Of a DNA stretch of 64,000 nucleotides, positions 17,929 through 27,224 are shown one piece after another. The position numbers and the translations under genes were made by a program. A model generated the notes under the pieces. It was not told the DNA's origin. It saw only the letters and a program-made list of their open reading frames with translations, and searched no databases. Each line of letters starts with the position of its first letter. Position 1 is the first letter of the stretch. Source of the DNA: Streptomyces sp. NRRL F-5630 (lineage in GTDB: Bacteria > Actinomycetota > Actinomycetes > Streptomycetales > Streptomycetaceae); the NCBI RefSeq assembly GCF_000719475.1, contig NZ_JOGO01000008.1, positions 62,001 through 126,000 on the forward strand, written 5' to 3'.

Positions 17929-18040
17929 GGTGTTCTCCCGTAGCGGCACGGACCCGTGCGAGCGCACGGGCACGAGGGAAAGGAACGTGGTCGTACTGCG
18001 GTCGACCCGCGACCGGGGTCAACTCCGCTTGTGCGTCTGG

Positions 18041-18069
18041 TTTTTACATCGTTGGAAGGTGGCTGTAAA
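18041..18069 (-). promoter_or_regulatory. Importer promoter with LacI-type operator
   Basis: On the minus strand TTTACA (18064-18069) and TAAAAA (18041-18046) are 17 bp apart. The spacer and -10 contain TTCCAACGATGTA (complement of 18045-18057). This matches TTGCAACGTTGTA upstream of the GH2 gene at 11 of 13 bases and is centred on AACG, as LacI-family operators are. Repression by the adjacent LacI protein is the simple reading. Confidence 0.65.
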
Positions 18070-18117
18070 CCCCTCGCGGCCAAGGCGCCCCCGCCGGGGT
18101 GTTCGGCGACGCGGGCC

Positions 18118-19164
18118 TCAGCGCCGTCCGAGTGTGCTCTCGCGCTCCAGGAGGCGGAAGGGGGCGAGGACGGAGGGCTGCTGCTCGGGCGGCGCGTCCC
18201 CGTCCCCGTTCACGCGCCGCGCCGCCGCCCGCTCCAAGGAGCTGACCAGCGAGGACACCGCGAGCCGGGCGATCGCCTTCTTGTCGGGCGAGATCGTCGT
18301 GAGCGTCACGGCGCCGTACCGCGACTCCGGCACGTCGTCGAATCCGACGACCGCCACGTCCCACGGGACCCGCAGGCCCCGCTCGTGCAGCACCCGCATC
18401 GCGCCCACCGCTACCAGATCGTTGTAGGCGAACACCGCGTCAGGCCGCATCCCCGAGTCGAGAAGCCGCGCCATCCCCTCGGCCCCGTCCCCCCGGTCCC
18501 AGCCCCCCGTGGGGGCCGCGAGCCGCTCCCCGCCGTCGAGCCCGGCCGCCCTCAGCTCCTCCCGCCAGCCCTGGAGCCGCAGTTGGGCGGGCCTGTTCGG
18601 GGAATCGGTACGGGCCCCGAGGAAGGCGATCCGCGTCCGGCCGAGCCGGATGAGGTGCCGCACCGCGCTACGGGCCGCCGCGACGTTGTCGATCGCGATG
18701 TGCGGGTACGGCAGCGCGTACTCCCGCTCCCCGAGCAGCACGAGGGGTACGTCGTCCGTCCGGGCCGACAGGTCCTCCGGCTCCAGTTCCAGCGGCGAGA
18801 GGATCAGCCCGTCGATGACCCGTGCCCGGAAGCCCTGGCTGACCAGGACCTCCCGCTCGCGCTCGCCCCGGGTGTGGTCGAGCAGCACCGTCAGCTCGTG
18901 CTCGGCCGCCGCGTCGATCACCTCCCCCGCCAACTCGGCGAAATAGGGATTGCCCAGCTCGGGGACCGCGAGCGCGATGATCCCCGTCCGCCCCTTGCGC
19001 AGGTTGCGGGCGGTCAGATTGGGGCGGTACCCCAGTTCGTCGATGGCCCGCTGGACCCGCTCCCGCATGGCCGGCGTGACGTGCTCGTAGTGATTGACCA
19101 CGTTCGAGACGGTCTTGATCGACACGCCCGCCAGTTGCGCGACGTCCTTGAGGCTCACCCGCAC
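18118..19164 (-). CDS. LacI-family transcriptional regulator of the galactofuranoside-like locus
   Basis: 348 residues. HTH at residues 3-24 (SLKDVAQLAGVSIKTVSNVV) with the hinge helix PNLTARNLRKGRTG near residues 48-61, then a periplasmic-binding-like sugar domain to the end (FAYNDLVAVGAMRVL and VAVVGFDDVPESRYGAVTLT). It lies between the importer operon and the divergent secreted GH2 gene, and similar operator sites face both. It should repress both until the imported sugar binds. Confidence 0.92.
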   Translation of the reverse strand: MRVSLKDVAQLAGVSIKTVSNVVNHYEHVTPAMRERVQRAIDELGYRPNLTARNLRKGRTGIIALAVPELGNPYFAELAGEVIDAAAEHELTVLLDHTRGEREREVLVSQGFRARVIDGLILSPLELEPEDLSARTDDVPLVLLGEREYALPYPHIAIDNVAAARSAVRHLIRLGRTRIAFLGARTDSPNRPAQLRLQGWREELRAAGLDGGERLAAPTGGWDRGDGAEGMARLLDSGMRPDAVFAYNDLVAVGAMRVLHERGLRVPWDVAVVGFDDVPESRYGAVTLTTISPDKKAIARLAVSSLVSSLERAAARRVNGDGDAPPEQQPSVLAPFRLLERESTLGRR

Positions 19165-19265
19165 GAAAACCCCTCCGCTTCACTCCGCGTCCCGGCGCCC
19201 GGGCGCGTCTGTCATGACCCTGGACAGTAGGCGAGAGGGCGTGCTCTCATGCCAACTGCCGTTCC

Positions 19266-19278
19266 TTGCAACGTTGTA
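19266..19278. promoter_or_regulatory. LacI-type operator between lacI and GH2 genes
   Basis: TTGCAACGTTGTA is nearly palindromic around AACGTT and sits in the divergent region, 113 bp before the GH2 start and 102 bp before the lacI start. It is the better-symmetry copy of the site in the importer promoter (18045-18057). Confidence 0.65.
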
Positions 19279-19378
19279 CAGACTGGAACGGCGAGCCGCC
19301 ACCCTTCCTCGACATGACATCGCGGGACCTTGCGCCAAGGCCCCCGTGGCAATGCCTCACGGCAAGAAGGAGGAGCAC

Positions 19379-22069
19379 GTGCGCAACCGCAGCAGATTCT
19401 CCCCGGCAGGGGGCGTGGGACGCCCCCTCGCCCTGTGCGCCGCCGCGCTGCTGGGCCTCGCGGGACTCACCGCGACACCCACCGCCAGCGCCTCGGACAC
19501 CGGGAGCACCCGCCCCGCGGCAGGCACCCTCACCCCCCACCCCGCCGCCCACGAACCCGGCACCGTGGAGCCGTCGGAGCTGCACGGCCTCCGGGGCGAC
19601 TACTACACCCAGTCCGCCCCGGGCGCCTTCGACTTCGACCAGCTCAAGGCCACCGCCTTCGACCCCTCGCTCGACTTCGACAGCCTGGAGTCCCGCCTGC
19701 AACAGGCCACCGGCCGGTCCGACGACGTCAGCGTCCGCTGGACGGGCCGCCTCGTCCCCGGCGAGAGCGGCGAGCACACCTTCCAGATCAAGGGCGACAA
19801 CGGTTTCCGGCTCTGGATCGGCGACACGCTCGTCATCGACCACTGGGTCGACGACTGGGACAAGGAACAGGTCTCCCAGCCCGTCACCCTGGAGGCGGGC
19901 AAGGCGTACGACCTCAAGCTGGAGTACTTCGAGCACGAGGGCGGCTCGAACCTCCACTTCTCCTGGACCCCGCCGGGCGGCACCCAGGCCCCCGTCCCGC
20001 AGTCCGCCTTCCGCACCCCCGAGGACTGGTCCTACGACGGCGCCACCTCGGCGACCGTCACCAGCACCGGCCGCACCCTCGCACTCGGCTTCCCGCGCTC
20101 CCTCGCCACCCCGCCGAGCACCGTCGCCAAGCACCTCAGCGCCAACATCGGCGGCGCCGACTGGCCCCTCGGCACCGTCCGCAAGGACCCCGCCGACCCC
20201 GCGAAACTCCTCGTGACGCTCAAGGAACCCGTCGTCGGCGCGGGCGGCTCCGTCGACGTGCGCTACGACGGCCAGGGCGGCCTGCGCACGAAGGGCGCCG
20301 ACGGCTCCACCATCGGCGCTTTCTGGGCGGGCGGCGCCAACGAGTCCACGTACCAGCTCAGCACCCGCTGGGCCAAGGACGTCGGCCCGAAGAACGCGCA
20401 CCCCGAGTACCCGCGCCCCCAGCTCACCCGCGACCGCTGGCAGAACCTCAACGGCACCTGGCAGTTCGCGGCGGCCAAGGAGGGCGAGGCCCCGCCAATC
20501 GGCAAGAACCTCGCCGAACGCGTCCTCGTCCCCTACCCCGTCGAGTCGCAACTCTCCGGCATCGAGCGCCACGAGGACCGCATGTGGTATCGGCGCACCT
20601 TCACCGTGCCGGCGAACTGGAAGGTCGGCCACGACCAGCGGCTCCAGCTCAACTTCGACGCCGTCGACTGGCAGGCCGACGTCTGGGTCAACGGCAAGAA
20701 GGTGACCAGCCACAAGGGCGGCTACGACCGCTTCTCCGCCGACGTCACCGACGCGCTCAAGCCGGGACGCACGCAGGAACTGGTCGTCGGCGTCCACGAC
20801 CCGACCGACGCGAAGAGCGGCGAGAACCCGCCCGTCGGCAAGCAGCGCCTCGACCCCAGCGGCATCTGGTACACGCCCAGCTCCGGCATCTGGCAGACCG
20901 TCTGGATGGAACCCGTCGCGGCCGAGCACGCCGACGCGCTCACGCTCACGCCCGACGTCGGCAACAAGCGCCTCGCCGTCGACGTCGCCGCCACCCGCGC
21001 GGGGCTCCCCGTGACCGCGACCGCCTACGACGGCAAGCGCAAGGTCGCCACCGTCCACGGCCGCACCGGCACGACCCTCCGCCTCCCCGTCAAGAACCCG
21101 CACCTGTGGTCACCCGACGACCCCCACCTCTACCGCCTGGAGGTCACCACCGGGAACGACCGCGTCGGCAGCTACTTCGGTATGCGGGACATCGCCGTCC
21201 AGAACGTGAACGGCACCCCGCGCACCGTGCTCAACGGCAAGCCCGTCTTCATGATGGCCACGCTCGACCAGGGCTTCTGGCCCGACGGCCTCCACACCGC
21301 GCCCACCGACGAGGCCCTCAAGTACGACCTCGTCCAGCACAAGAACCTCGGGTTCAACTCCGTGCGCAAGCACATCAAGGTCGAACCCGACCGCTGGTTC
21401 TACTGGGCCGACAAGCTCGGTCTCCTCGTGTGGCAGGACATGCCGGCCATGTCCGCCGTCCCCGACGAAGCGAGCGAGAAGGCCCAGTACGAGCACGAGA
21501 TGAAGCGGATGATCGACCAGCACGCGAGCAGCCCCTCGGTCATCATGTGGGTCACCTTCAACGAGGGCTGGGGACAGTACGACCAGGCCCGCGTCGCCGA
21601 CCAGGCGAAGAAGTGGGACCCCAGCCGCCTCGTCAACAACATGAGCGGCCTCAACTGCTGCGGCGCCGTCGACGGCGGCAACGGCGACATCGCCGACGCG
21701 CACGGCTACCCCAGCCCGGCCCTCCCGGCGCCCGACGGCAAACGCGCGCTCGTCAGCGGCGAGTTCGGCGGTCTCGGCCTCGCCGTACCGGGCCACGCCT
21801 GGCCGGTCCAGCAGAGCTACATCGGCGTCGAGAAGGAGGCGTACACCGACGAGTACCTCAAGAAGGTCGACGAGGTCCACGCCCTCGCCTGCAAGGGCGG
21901 CAACGGCTCCGTCTACACGCAGATCGCCGACGTCGAGGGCGAACTGAACGGCATCATGACCTACGACCGCTCCGTCATGAAGGCAGACGTCGGCAAGGTC
22001 CGCGCCGCCCAGCGCGCCCTGATCGACGACGCCTCGCGGGACACGGTACGGGGGTGCCCGGCGAGCTGA
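19379..22069 (+). CDS. Secreted PA14-GH2 family glycoside hydrolase
   Basis: 896 residues from GTG at 19379, chosen for AAGGAGG 7 bases upstream and the signal peptide that follows (cleavage near ASA-SD, residue 38). PA14 domain at about residues 67-200 (GLRGDYYTQSA, HTFQIKGDNGFRLWIGDTLV), likely glycan binding. GH2 sugar-binding and Ig-like domains at about 345-600, with WYRRTF and DWQADVWVNGKKV. Catalytic barrel to the end: acid/base Glu about 729 in FNEGWG, nucleophile Glu about 795 in SGEFGG. Streptomyces GH2 enzymes with this context include beta-galactofuranosidase; beta-galactosidase is the alternative. Confidence 0.9.
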   Translation: MRNRSRFSPAGGVGRPLALCAAALLGLAGLTATPTASASDTGSTRPAAGTLTPHPAAHEPGTVEPSELHGLRGDYYTQSAPGAFDFDQLKATAFDPSLDFDSLESRLQQATGRSDDVSVRWTGRLVPGESGEHTFQIKGDNGFRLWIGDTLVIDHWVDDWDKEQVSQPVTLEAGKAYDLKLEYFEHEGGSNLHFSWTPPGGTQAPVPQSAFRTPEDWSYDGATSATVTSTGRTLALGFPRSLATPPSTVAKHLSANIGGADWPLGTVRKDPADPAKLLVTLKEPVVGAGGSVDVRYDGQGGLRTKGADGSTIGAFWAGGANESTYQLSTRWAKDVGPKNAHPEYPRPQLTRDRWQNLNGTWQFAAAKEGEAPPIGKNLAERVLVPYPVESQLSGIERHEDRMWYRRTFTVPANWKVGHDQRLQLNFDAVDWQADVWVNGKKVTSHKGGYDRFSADVTDALKPGRTQELVVGVHDPTDAKSGENPPVGKQRLDPSGIWYTPSSGIWQTVWMEPVAAEHADALTLTPDVGNKRLAVDVAATRAGLPVTATAYDGKRKVATVHGRTGTTLRLPVKNPHLWSPDDPHLYRLEVTTGNDRVGSYFGMRDIAVQNVNGTPRTVLNGKPVFMMATLDQGFWPDGLHTAPTDEALKYDLVQHKNLGFNSVRKHIKVEPDRWFYWADKLGLLVWQDMPAMSAVPDEASEKAQYEHEMKRMIDQHASSPSVIMWVTFNEGWGQYDQARVADQAKKWDPSRLVNNMSGLNCCGAVDGGNGDIADAHGYPSPALPAPDGKRALVSGEFGGLGLAVPGHAWPVQQSYIGVEKEAYTDEYLKKVDEVHALACKGGNGSVYTQIADVEGELNGIMTYDRSVMKADVGKVRAAQRALIDDASRDTVRGCPAS

Positions 22070-22074
22070 GCACG

Positions 22075-22114
22075 GCGCCGGGCCCGTACGGATGATCCCG
22101 TACCGGCCCGGCGC
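22075..22114. terminator. Bidirectional hairpin between GH2 and bglC-like genes
   Basis: Arms 22075-22091 and 22098-22114 pair at 16 of 17 positions around a 6-base loop. The hairpin lies just after the GH2 stop and before the 3' end of the convergent GH1 gene. GC-rich without T-run. Confidence 0.75.
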
Positions 22115-22226
22115 ACACGGAGAAGGAGCGGGCGGCGCCCCCACGCGATGCCCGCCCCTTCCCGGGAGTGGGCGGCGACCCCCACGGCGCCTGCCCACTC
22201 CGTCCCGGCCCCCCGGCCCGGTGGCC

Positions 22227-23693
22227 TCAGCCCGGCAGCCCGCCGCGCCGGATCACCTCCGCGTACCAGTGGGCGCTCGCCTTCGGGATGCGCCGCTGCG
22301 AGGCGTAGTCCACGTACACCGCGCCGAAGCGCTTCGCGTACCCGTAGGACCACTCGAAGTTGTCGAGCAGCGACCACAGGAAGTACCCGCGCACGTCCGC
22401 GCCGTCCGCGAGCGCCTGCCGCACCGCCTCCAGGTGGGAGTGCAGGTACGCGATGCGCTCGGGGTCCTCGACCCGGCCCTCGGGCGAGACGTAGTCGTCG
22501 AAGGCCGCGCCGTTCTCGGTCACCATGAGCGGCAACTCGGGGTGCGTCGCGTGCAGTTCGGTGAGCAGGGTGTGCAGGCCCGAGGCGTCGACCGCCCAGT
22601 TCATCGCCGTGCGCTCACCCGGGGCCAGGTGGAAGGCGACGTCCTCGGAACCGGTCCACGGCGAGTGGTCGCTCGCCCCGTGCCCGTCGTCGCGCGCGTC
22701 GCCCGTGCCGTCCGAGGCGGAGACGATCGTCGGCGTGTAGTAGTTGACGCCGAGCACGTCGAACGGCGTCGCGATGGTCTCCAGGTCACCGGGCCTCACG
22801 AGCTCGTCCCAGTCCACGAGCGGTGCGGTGCGCCGGCGCAGGTCCTCCGGGTAGCCGCCGTCGAGCAGCGGGCCGGTGAAGATCCGGTTGCCCACCTCGT
22901 CGATCCGCCGCGCCGCGTCCGCGTCCTCGGGGCTCGTCGTGAGCGGGCGCACCTGGTGCAGATTGAGCGTGATCGAGGTCTGCGCCTCCGCGGGGAGCAG
23001 CCCGCGCAGCACCTGGACGCCCTTGCCGTGCGCCAGGTTGAGGTGGTGCGCCGCGCGCAGCGTCGCCGCCGGCTCCGTACGGCCCGGGGCGTGCACCCCC
23101 GAGCCGTAACCGAGGAACGCCGAGCACCACGGCTCGTTGAGCGTCGTCCACATCGGCACGCGGTCGCCGAGCGCCCCCGCGACGAGCGCCGCGTAGTCCG
23201 CGAAGCGCTCGGCCGTGTCGCGCAGCGGCCAGCCGCCCGCGTCCTCCAGCTCCTGCGGGAGATCCCAGTGGTAGAGCGTCGCCACCGGCGTGATCCCGGC
23301 CTCCAGGAGCGAGTCCACCAGCCGCCGGTAGAAGTCGAGCCCCCGCTCGACGGCCGGGCCGCGGCCCGTGGGCTGCACGCGCGACCAGGAGAGGGAGAAG
23401 CGGTAGGCGCCGAGGCCCAGCTCCTTCATCAGCGCGACGTCCTCGCGGTAGCGGTGGTAGTGGTCCGCCGCGATGTCACCGGTGTCGCCGTTGCGCACCT
23501 TGCCGGGGGTGTGACTGAAGGTGTCCCAGATCGACGGGGTCCGGCCGTGCAGCGTCGCGGCCCCCTCCACCTGGTACGAAGCGGTCGCGGCACCCCACAG
23601 GAAACCGGTGGGGAAGCCGGTGGGGGACGAGGAGGACGAGGCGCCGGGCGCGGCATCCGGCCGAGAGGAGGACTCGGGTCGTACAGCGGTCAT
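22227..23693 (-). CDS. bglC: GH1 beta-glucosidase, BglC-like
   Basis: 488 residues with no signal peptide, so intracellular. GH1 motifs: [16 protein letters not shown] near residue 30, acid/base Glu187 in TLNEPW, nucleophile Glu393 in TENGA, and [13 protein letters not shown] near the end. It should hydrolyse imported cellobiose and cello-oligosaccharides to glucose. It follows the ceb-like transporter genes. A CebR-box-like palindrome lies directly before the ATG and includes the GGGAG ribosome binding site. The N-terminal 25 residues are Ser/Pro-rich and dispensable-looking. Confidence 0.9.
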   Translation of the reverse strand: MTAVRPESSSRPDAAPGASSSSSPTGFPTGFLWGAATASYQVEGAATLHGRTPSIWDTFSHTPGKVRNGDTGDIAADHYHRYREDVALMKELGLGAYRFSLSWSRVQPTGRGPAVERGLDFYRRLVDSLLEAGITPVATLYHWDLPQELEDAGGWPLRDTAERFADYAALVAGALGDRVPMWTTLNEPWCSAFLGYGSGVHAPGRTEPAATLRAAHHLNLAHGKGVQVLRGLLPAEAQTSITLNLHQVRPLTTSPEDADAARRIDEVGNRIFTGPLLDGGYPEDLRRRTAPLVDWDELVRPGDLETIATPFDVLGVNYYTPTIVSASDGTGDARDDGHGASDHSPWTGSEDVAFHLAPGERTAMNWAVDASGLHTLLTELHATHPELPLMVTENGAAFDDYVSPEGRVEDPERIAYLHSHLEAVRQALADGADVRGYFLWSLLDNFEWSYGYAKRFGAVYVDYASQRRIPKASAHWYAEVIRRGGLPG

Positions 23694-23694
23694 A

Positions 23695-23708
23695 TGAGAG
23701 CGCTCCCA
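23695..23708 (-). promoter_or_regulatory. CebR-box-like operator before bglC
   Basis: TGAGAGCGCTCCCA differs by one base from the known CebR box TGGGAGCGCTCCCA. It lies between cebG and bglC and covers the bglC ribosome binding site, so a bound repressor would affect this gene directly. Confidence 0.75.
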
Positions 23709-23735
23709 TGAAGTGAAGGGGAAGGAAGGAAAAGC

Positions 23736-24656
23736 TCAGCCCTTGACCGCGCCGGCCATGATGCCGCCCACGATCTGCTTGCCGAAGACGATGAACACCA
23801 CGATGAGCGGCAGGGTGCTGATGAGCGCGCCCGCCATCACGATCGACTGATCGGGGGTGTACGAGGCGCTGAGCTGGCCCAGCGCCACCTGGACCGTCGG
23901 ATTGGACTGGTTGAGCGCGAGGAACGGCCAGAAGAAGTCGTTCCACGCCTGCACGAAGGTCAGCATGCCGAGCACCATCATGGCGGGCCGCGCGGCCGGC
24001 AGGACGACACTGCGCACGATGCGCAGGTTGTTCGCGCCGTCCACCTTGGCGGCCTCGATCAGCTCGTACGGCAGCGCCTCGATGAGGTACTGCCGCATGA
24101 AGAAGACGCCGAAGGCGCTCACGAGCGTCGGGAAGATGACGGAGGGGAGCTTTCCGCCCCAGCCGATGTCCGACATGATCATGAACAGCGGGACGACGCT
24201 GAGCTGCGGCGGGATGGTGAGCGTCGCGATCACCGCGGTCATGAGGACCCCGCGCCCGCGGAAGCGCAGCTTGGCGAAGGCGTACCCGGCCAGGGTGCAG
24301 AAGAACAGCGTCGCCGCGGTGATGCAGCCCGCGACGATGAGGGTGTTCACGAGCGCCTTGCCGAGGCTGGCCTGCTCCCAGGCCGCCTGGAGGTTGTGCC
24401 ACAGGCGGCCGCCCGGCAGGAACGGCGGCGGGCTGTCGAGCACCCGCTGCTGATCGTGCGAGGCGGCCACCAGCGTCCAGTACAGCGGGAAGACGGAGAG
24501 CAGGCCGACCACCGCGAGAGCGATGTACGTGAACGGGCCGCCGCGCAACTGCTCACCGGCGCCGATGCGGAAGCGGCTTCGGCCGGACGTCTTCGGTCCG
24601 GGGGCCGCGGGGTCCGTGGCGGCGAGCACGGAAGGAGTGGGTGTGGTCGTGGTCAT
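23736..24656 (-). CDS. cebG: Cello-oligosaccharide ABC permease, CebG-like
   Basis: 306 residues from ATG at 24656, preceded by GAGGGAG; an upstream in-frame extension covers the CebF gene in another frame and is a shadow. Six membrane segments of the MalG-type permease family. The EAA-like loop is LIEAAKVDGANNLRIVRSVV followed by LPAARPAMMVL, the ATPase contact site. It pairs with the upstream permease. No ATPase gene is in the operon, as in other ceb operons that use the shared MsiK. Confidence 0.88.
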   Translation of the reverse strand: MTTTTPTPSVLAATDPAAPGPKTSGRSRFRIGAGEQLRGGPFTYIALAVVGLLSVFPLYWTLVAASHDQQRVLDSPPPFLPGGRLWHNLQAAWEQASLGKALVNTLIVAGCITAATLFFCTLAGYAFAKLRFRGRGVLMTAVIATLTIPPQLSVVPLFMIMSDIGWGGKLPSVIFPTLVSAFGVFFMRQYLIEALPYELIEAAKVDGANNLRIVRSVVLPAARPAMMVLGMLTFVQAWNDFFWPFLALNQSNPTVQVALGQLSASYTPDQSIVMAGALISTLPLIVVFIVFGKQIVGGIMAGAVKG

Positions 24657-24670
24657 GGGTTCGCTCCCTC

Positions 24671-25666
24671 TCAGCCCGCGCTCTTGCGCAGGAAGCGGCC
24701 GATCAGCCACTGGATCAGCGCGATCAGCAGCAGCAGGGCGAGCATCGACCAGGCCACGGCGGCGGCCGGGCCGAGGTGGCCGAGCTTCCAGCCGTAGTTG
24801 TAGAGATAGATGCTCAGCGTCTCGTACTGGTGCTCGCTGCCTCCGGTGGCACCGAGTGTGCCGCCCTCCAGGAGCAGCGGCTCCCCGAAGAGCTGCATCG
24901 AGCCGATCGTCGAGATGACGATGGTGAAGAGGATCGTCGGCCGCAGCGAGGGGATCGTCACCTTGCGGAACTGCTGCCAGCGCGAGGCCCCGTCGATCGA
25001 CGCCGCCTCGTAGAGGTCGGCGGGCACGGCCTGCATCGCGGCGAGGTAGATGAGCGCGTTGTAGCCGGTCCAGCGCCAGATGACGATGACCGAGATGGCG
25101 ATCTTCGAAGTCCAGTGCCCGTTGGCCCAGTTGGTGTCGCCCAGTCCGACGAAGTGCAGCAGGTAGTTGAGCAGACCGCCGTCGGGGCGGAAGACGAGCG
25201 CGAAGACCAGCGCGGCGGTGGCCACCGAGGTCGCGTACGGGGTGAGGATCACCGTGCGCCAGAACGTCGAGGCGCGCAGCCGGTAGTTGAGCAGGTGGGC
25301 GAGGCCGAGCGCCACGAGGAGCTGTGGCACGGTCGAGATGACACCGATGATGAAGGTGTTCGCGACCGCGTCCCAGAACTCGCTGTCGCCCAGGACGCGC
25401 TGGAAGTTGTCGAGCCCGATCCAGGTGGACTGGTCGAGCCCGGTCAGCTCGACGCGGTGCAGCGCGATCCAGCCGGTGTAGAGCAGCGGGTAGAGACCGA
25501 AGGCGGCGAAGACGAGGAAGAACGGGGCGATGTAGGCGTACGGCGACGCCTTGTCGTCCAGGCGCCACAGCCGGCTGCGCAGCCGGCGGCGTGCCTCGGC
25601 GCGTGCCTCGTCCCCCGCCGGGGGCGGGGGAGTGGCGGACGGCCTGGTGGGGGTGGAGGTGGCCAC
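24671..25666 (-). CDS. cebF: Cello-oligosaccharide ABC permease, CebF-like
   Basis: 331 residues from GTG at 25666, chosen for AGGAAAGGA just upstream. Membrane segments begin at PYAYIAPFFLVFAAFGLYPL. EAA loop: LYEAASIDGASRWQQFRKVT then IPSLRPTILFTIV. MalF/UgpA-type sugar permease. It is downstream of the solute-binding lipoprotein gene by 86 bp and 14 bp ahead of the second permease. Confidence 0.88.
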   Translation of the reverse strand: MATSTPTRPSATPPPPAGDEARAEARRRLRSRLWRLDDKASPYAYIAPFFLVFAAFGLYPLLYTGWIALHRVELTGLDQSTWIGLDNFQRVLGDSEFWDAVANTFIIGVISTVPQLLVALGLAHLLNYRLRASTFWRTVILTPYATSVATAALVFALVFRPDGGLLNYLLHFVGLGDTNWANGHWTSKIAISVIVIWRWTGYNALIYLAAMQAVPADLYEAASIDGASRWQQFRKVTIPSLRPTILFTIVISTIGSMQLFGEPLLLEGGTLGATGGSEHQYETLSIYLYNYGWKLGHLGPAAAVAWSMLALLLLIALIQWLIGRFLRKSAG

Positions 25667-25752
25667 GGTTGTCCTTTCCTTCCAGGACGGACGGACGGGG
25701 AAAGGGATGCCCGGGGTGGCCCGCCGGCGCGCGGGCCACCCCGGGCGCACCG

Positions 25753-27072
25753 TCAGCCGATCGACTTGTCGATGGTCTCGGTGGCCGCCTTCCAGGCGTC
25801 GGCGGGCTTGGTGCCGCGCTGCTCCATGTTGTTGATCTGCTTCGAGATCTCGTCCTTGATCGAGGCGTCCTTCGCGCCGAGGACGGCCTCGGGGATCGCC
25901 TGGGCCTCGGCCGCGTAGATCTCACCGATCGGTGCGTTGTTGAAGTACGGCAGCGTCGCGGTCTTCACGTCCGGGAGGTCGTACGCCTTCTTGTTGGACG
26001 GGAAGATGCCGACCGCCTTGAAGGTCTTCGCCTGCTGCTCGGGAGCGGTCAGCCACTTGACGAGCGCCGTGGCCTCCTTGACGTGCTTGCCGCCCTTCGG
26101 AACGCTCAGGAAGGAACCGCCCCAGTTGGCGGCCGTGTCACCGGGCGACTTGGCGATGTCCCACTTGCCCTTGAAGGCGTCCCCTGAGTTGGTCGAGATC
26201 TGCGCGGCCATCCACGCGGGGCAGGCCACCGTCGCGATCGTGCCCTTGCGCAGCGCGTTCGTCCACGGGTCCTGGAACTGCGCGAGGCCCTGGCTCAGCT
26301 TCTTGTCGGCGACCTCGGCGGCGAGCTTCCAGCCCTGCTTGACGCTGGCGCTGTCCTTGTAGATCGCCTTGCCGCTCTTGTCGTAGTACTGCTCGGCGTT
26401 CGAGGAGACGACGGCGTTGAACATGGCGCTCGCGGAGTCCATGAAGTACGTGCCCGCGGGCGCCTTCTTCTTGTACTCCTGACCGAGCTTGATGTAGTCC
26501 TCCCAGCCGCCTGCGACGGCCTTGGCCACCGTCTCGCGGTCGTCGGGCAGCCCCGCCTTCTCGAAGAGGTCGCGGCGGTAGCACAGGGACATCGGGCCGA
26601 TGTCGGTGCCGGCGCCGATCACCGCGCCGTCCTTCGTGGTGGCCTGCTTCTCCTTCCAGGAGACCCAGTCGCCCACGTTGATCGACTTGCTGAGGTCGAC
26701 GAACTTGTCCGCCTGGGTGTCCGTGACCTCCTTGACGCGCCCGACCTCGACCCCGACGACGTCACCGAGACCACTGTTGCTGTTGAGCTGCTGGAGCAGC
26801 TTCGGGTAGTAGTCCGCCTCGTTCGCGGTGGTGTCTTCCTTGACCGTGATGTTCGGGTGGAGCTTGTGGTACTCGTCGAAGAGCTTCGCCTCCTTGTACC
26901 CGAACTGGCCGTAATCGGCGACGGTCAGGGTGATCGATCCGTCGGACGCCTTGTCCGAGGAGTCGGAGTCGTCGCTGCAACCGGTCAGTACGAGGGCGCA
27001 GGCCGTCAGGGTCGTGGTCGCGAGGACCACGCTCTTCCTGGCGCGGCCGGGGGCCGTTCGGGTAATGCGCAT
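25753..27072 (-). CDS. cebE: Sugar-binding lipoprotein, CebE-like
   Basis: 439 residues from ATG at 27072, with AGGAG upstream. The signal peptide carries twin arginines weakly (RARKSVVLATTTL) and lipobox LVLTGC, Cys near residue 32. The mature part is a family 1 extracellular binding protein starting SITLTVADYGQFGYKEAKLF, close to CebE of Streptomyces. It should capture cellobiose/cellotriose for the two permeases. CebR-like boxes upstream support the assignment; without the boxes it could be any oligosaccharide. Confidence 0.85.
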   Translation of the reverse strand: MRITRTAPGRARKSVVLATTTLTACALVLTGCSDDSDSSDKASDGSITLTVADYGQFGYKEAKLFDEYHKLHPNITVKEDTTANEADYYPKLLQQLNSNSGLGDVVGVEVGRVKEVTDTQADKFVDLSKSINVGDWVSWKEKQATTKDGAVIGAGTDIGPMSLCYRRDLFEKAGLPDDRETVAKAVAGGWEDYIKLGQEYKKKAPAGTYFMDSASAMFNAVVSSNAEQYYDKSGKAIYKDSASVKQGWKLAAEVADKKLSQGLAQFQDPWTNALRKGTIATVACPAWMAAQISTNSGDAFKGKWDIAKSPGDTAANWGGSFLSVPKGGKHVKEATALVKWLTAPEQQAKTFKAVGIFPSNKKAYDLPDVKTATLPYFNNAPIGEIYAAEAQAIPEAVLGAKDASIKDEISKQINNMEQRGTKPADAWKAATETIDKSIG

Positions 27073-27186
27073 TCCACTACTCCTAGTTCCGGCAACGGTG
27101 CCGGGTCGAGAAAGCGGCGTGTGGGAGCGGGTGGTGAAGCGGTGCCGCTCAGGCCGGTGGGGCTGCGCGCATGCGTGCGACGGCCT

Positions 27187-27223
27187 GAGGAACGCTCCCA
27201 CGCCCGACGTGGGAGCGTTCCCA
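27187..27223. promoter_or_regulatory. Tandem CebR-box-like operators upstream of cebE
   Basis: TGGGAGCGTTCCCA (27210-27223) matches the CebR box at 13 of 14 bases. On the other strand GAGGAACGCTCCCA (27187-27200) is a weaker second copy (11 of 14), and a half-site TGGGAGCG occurs at 27122-27129. Centres are 115-145 bp before the cebE start, so the transcript should have a long leader. Confidence 0.75.
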
Positions 27224-27224
27224 C

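Noticed and set aside
15194..18022. A 942-residue open frame covering ATPase and binding-protein regions
   Set aside because: Only the part from ATG 16825 has ATPase motifs; the upstream part is the binding-protein gene read in another frame.
23736..25925. A 729-residue frame as a fused permease
   Set aside because: The permease begins at ATG 24656; the rest overlaps the CebF gene in another frame.
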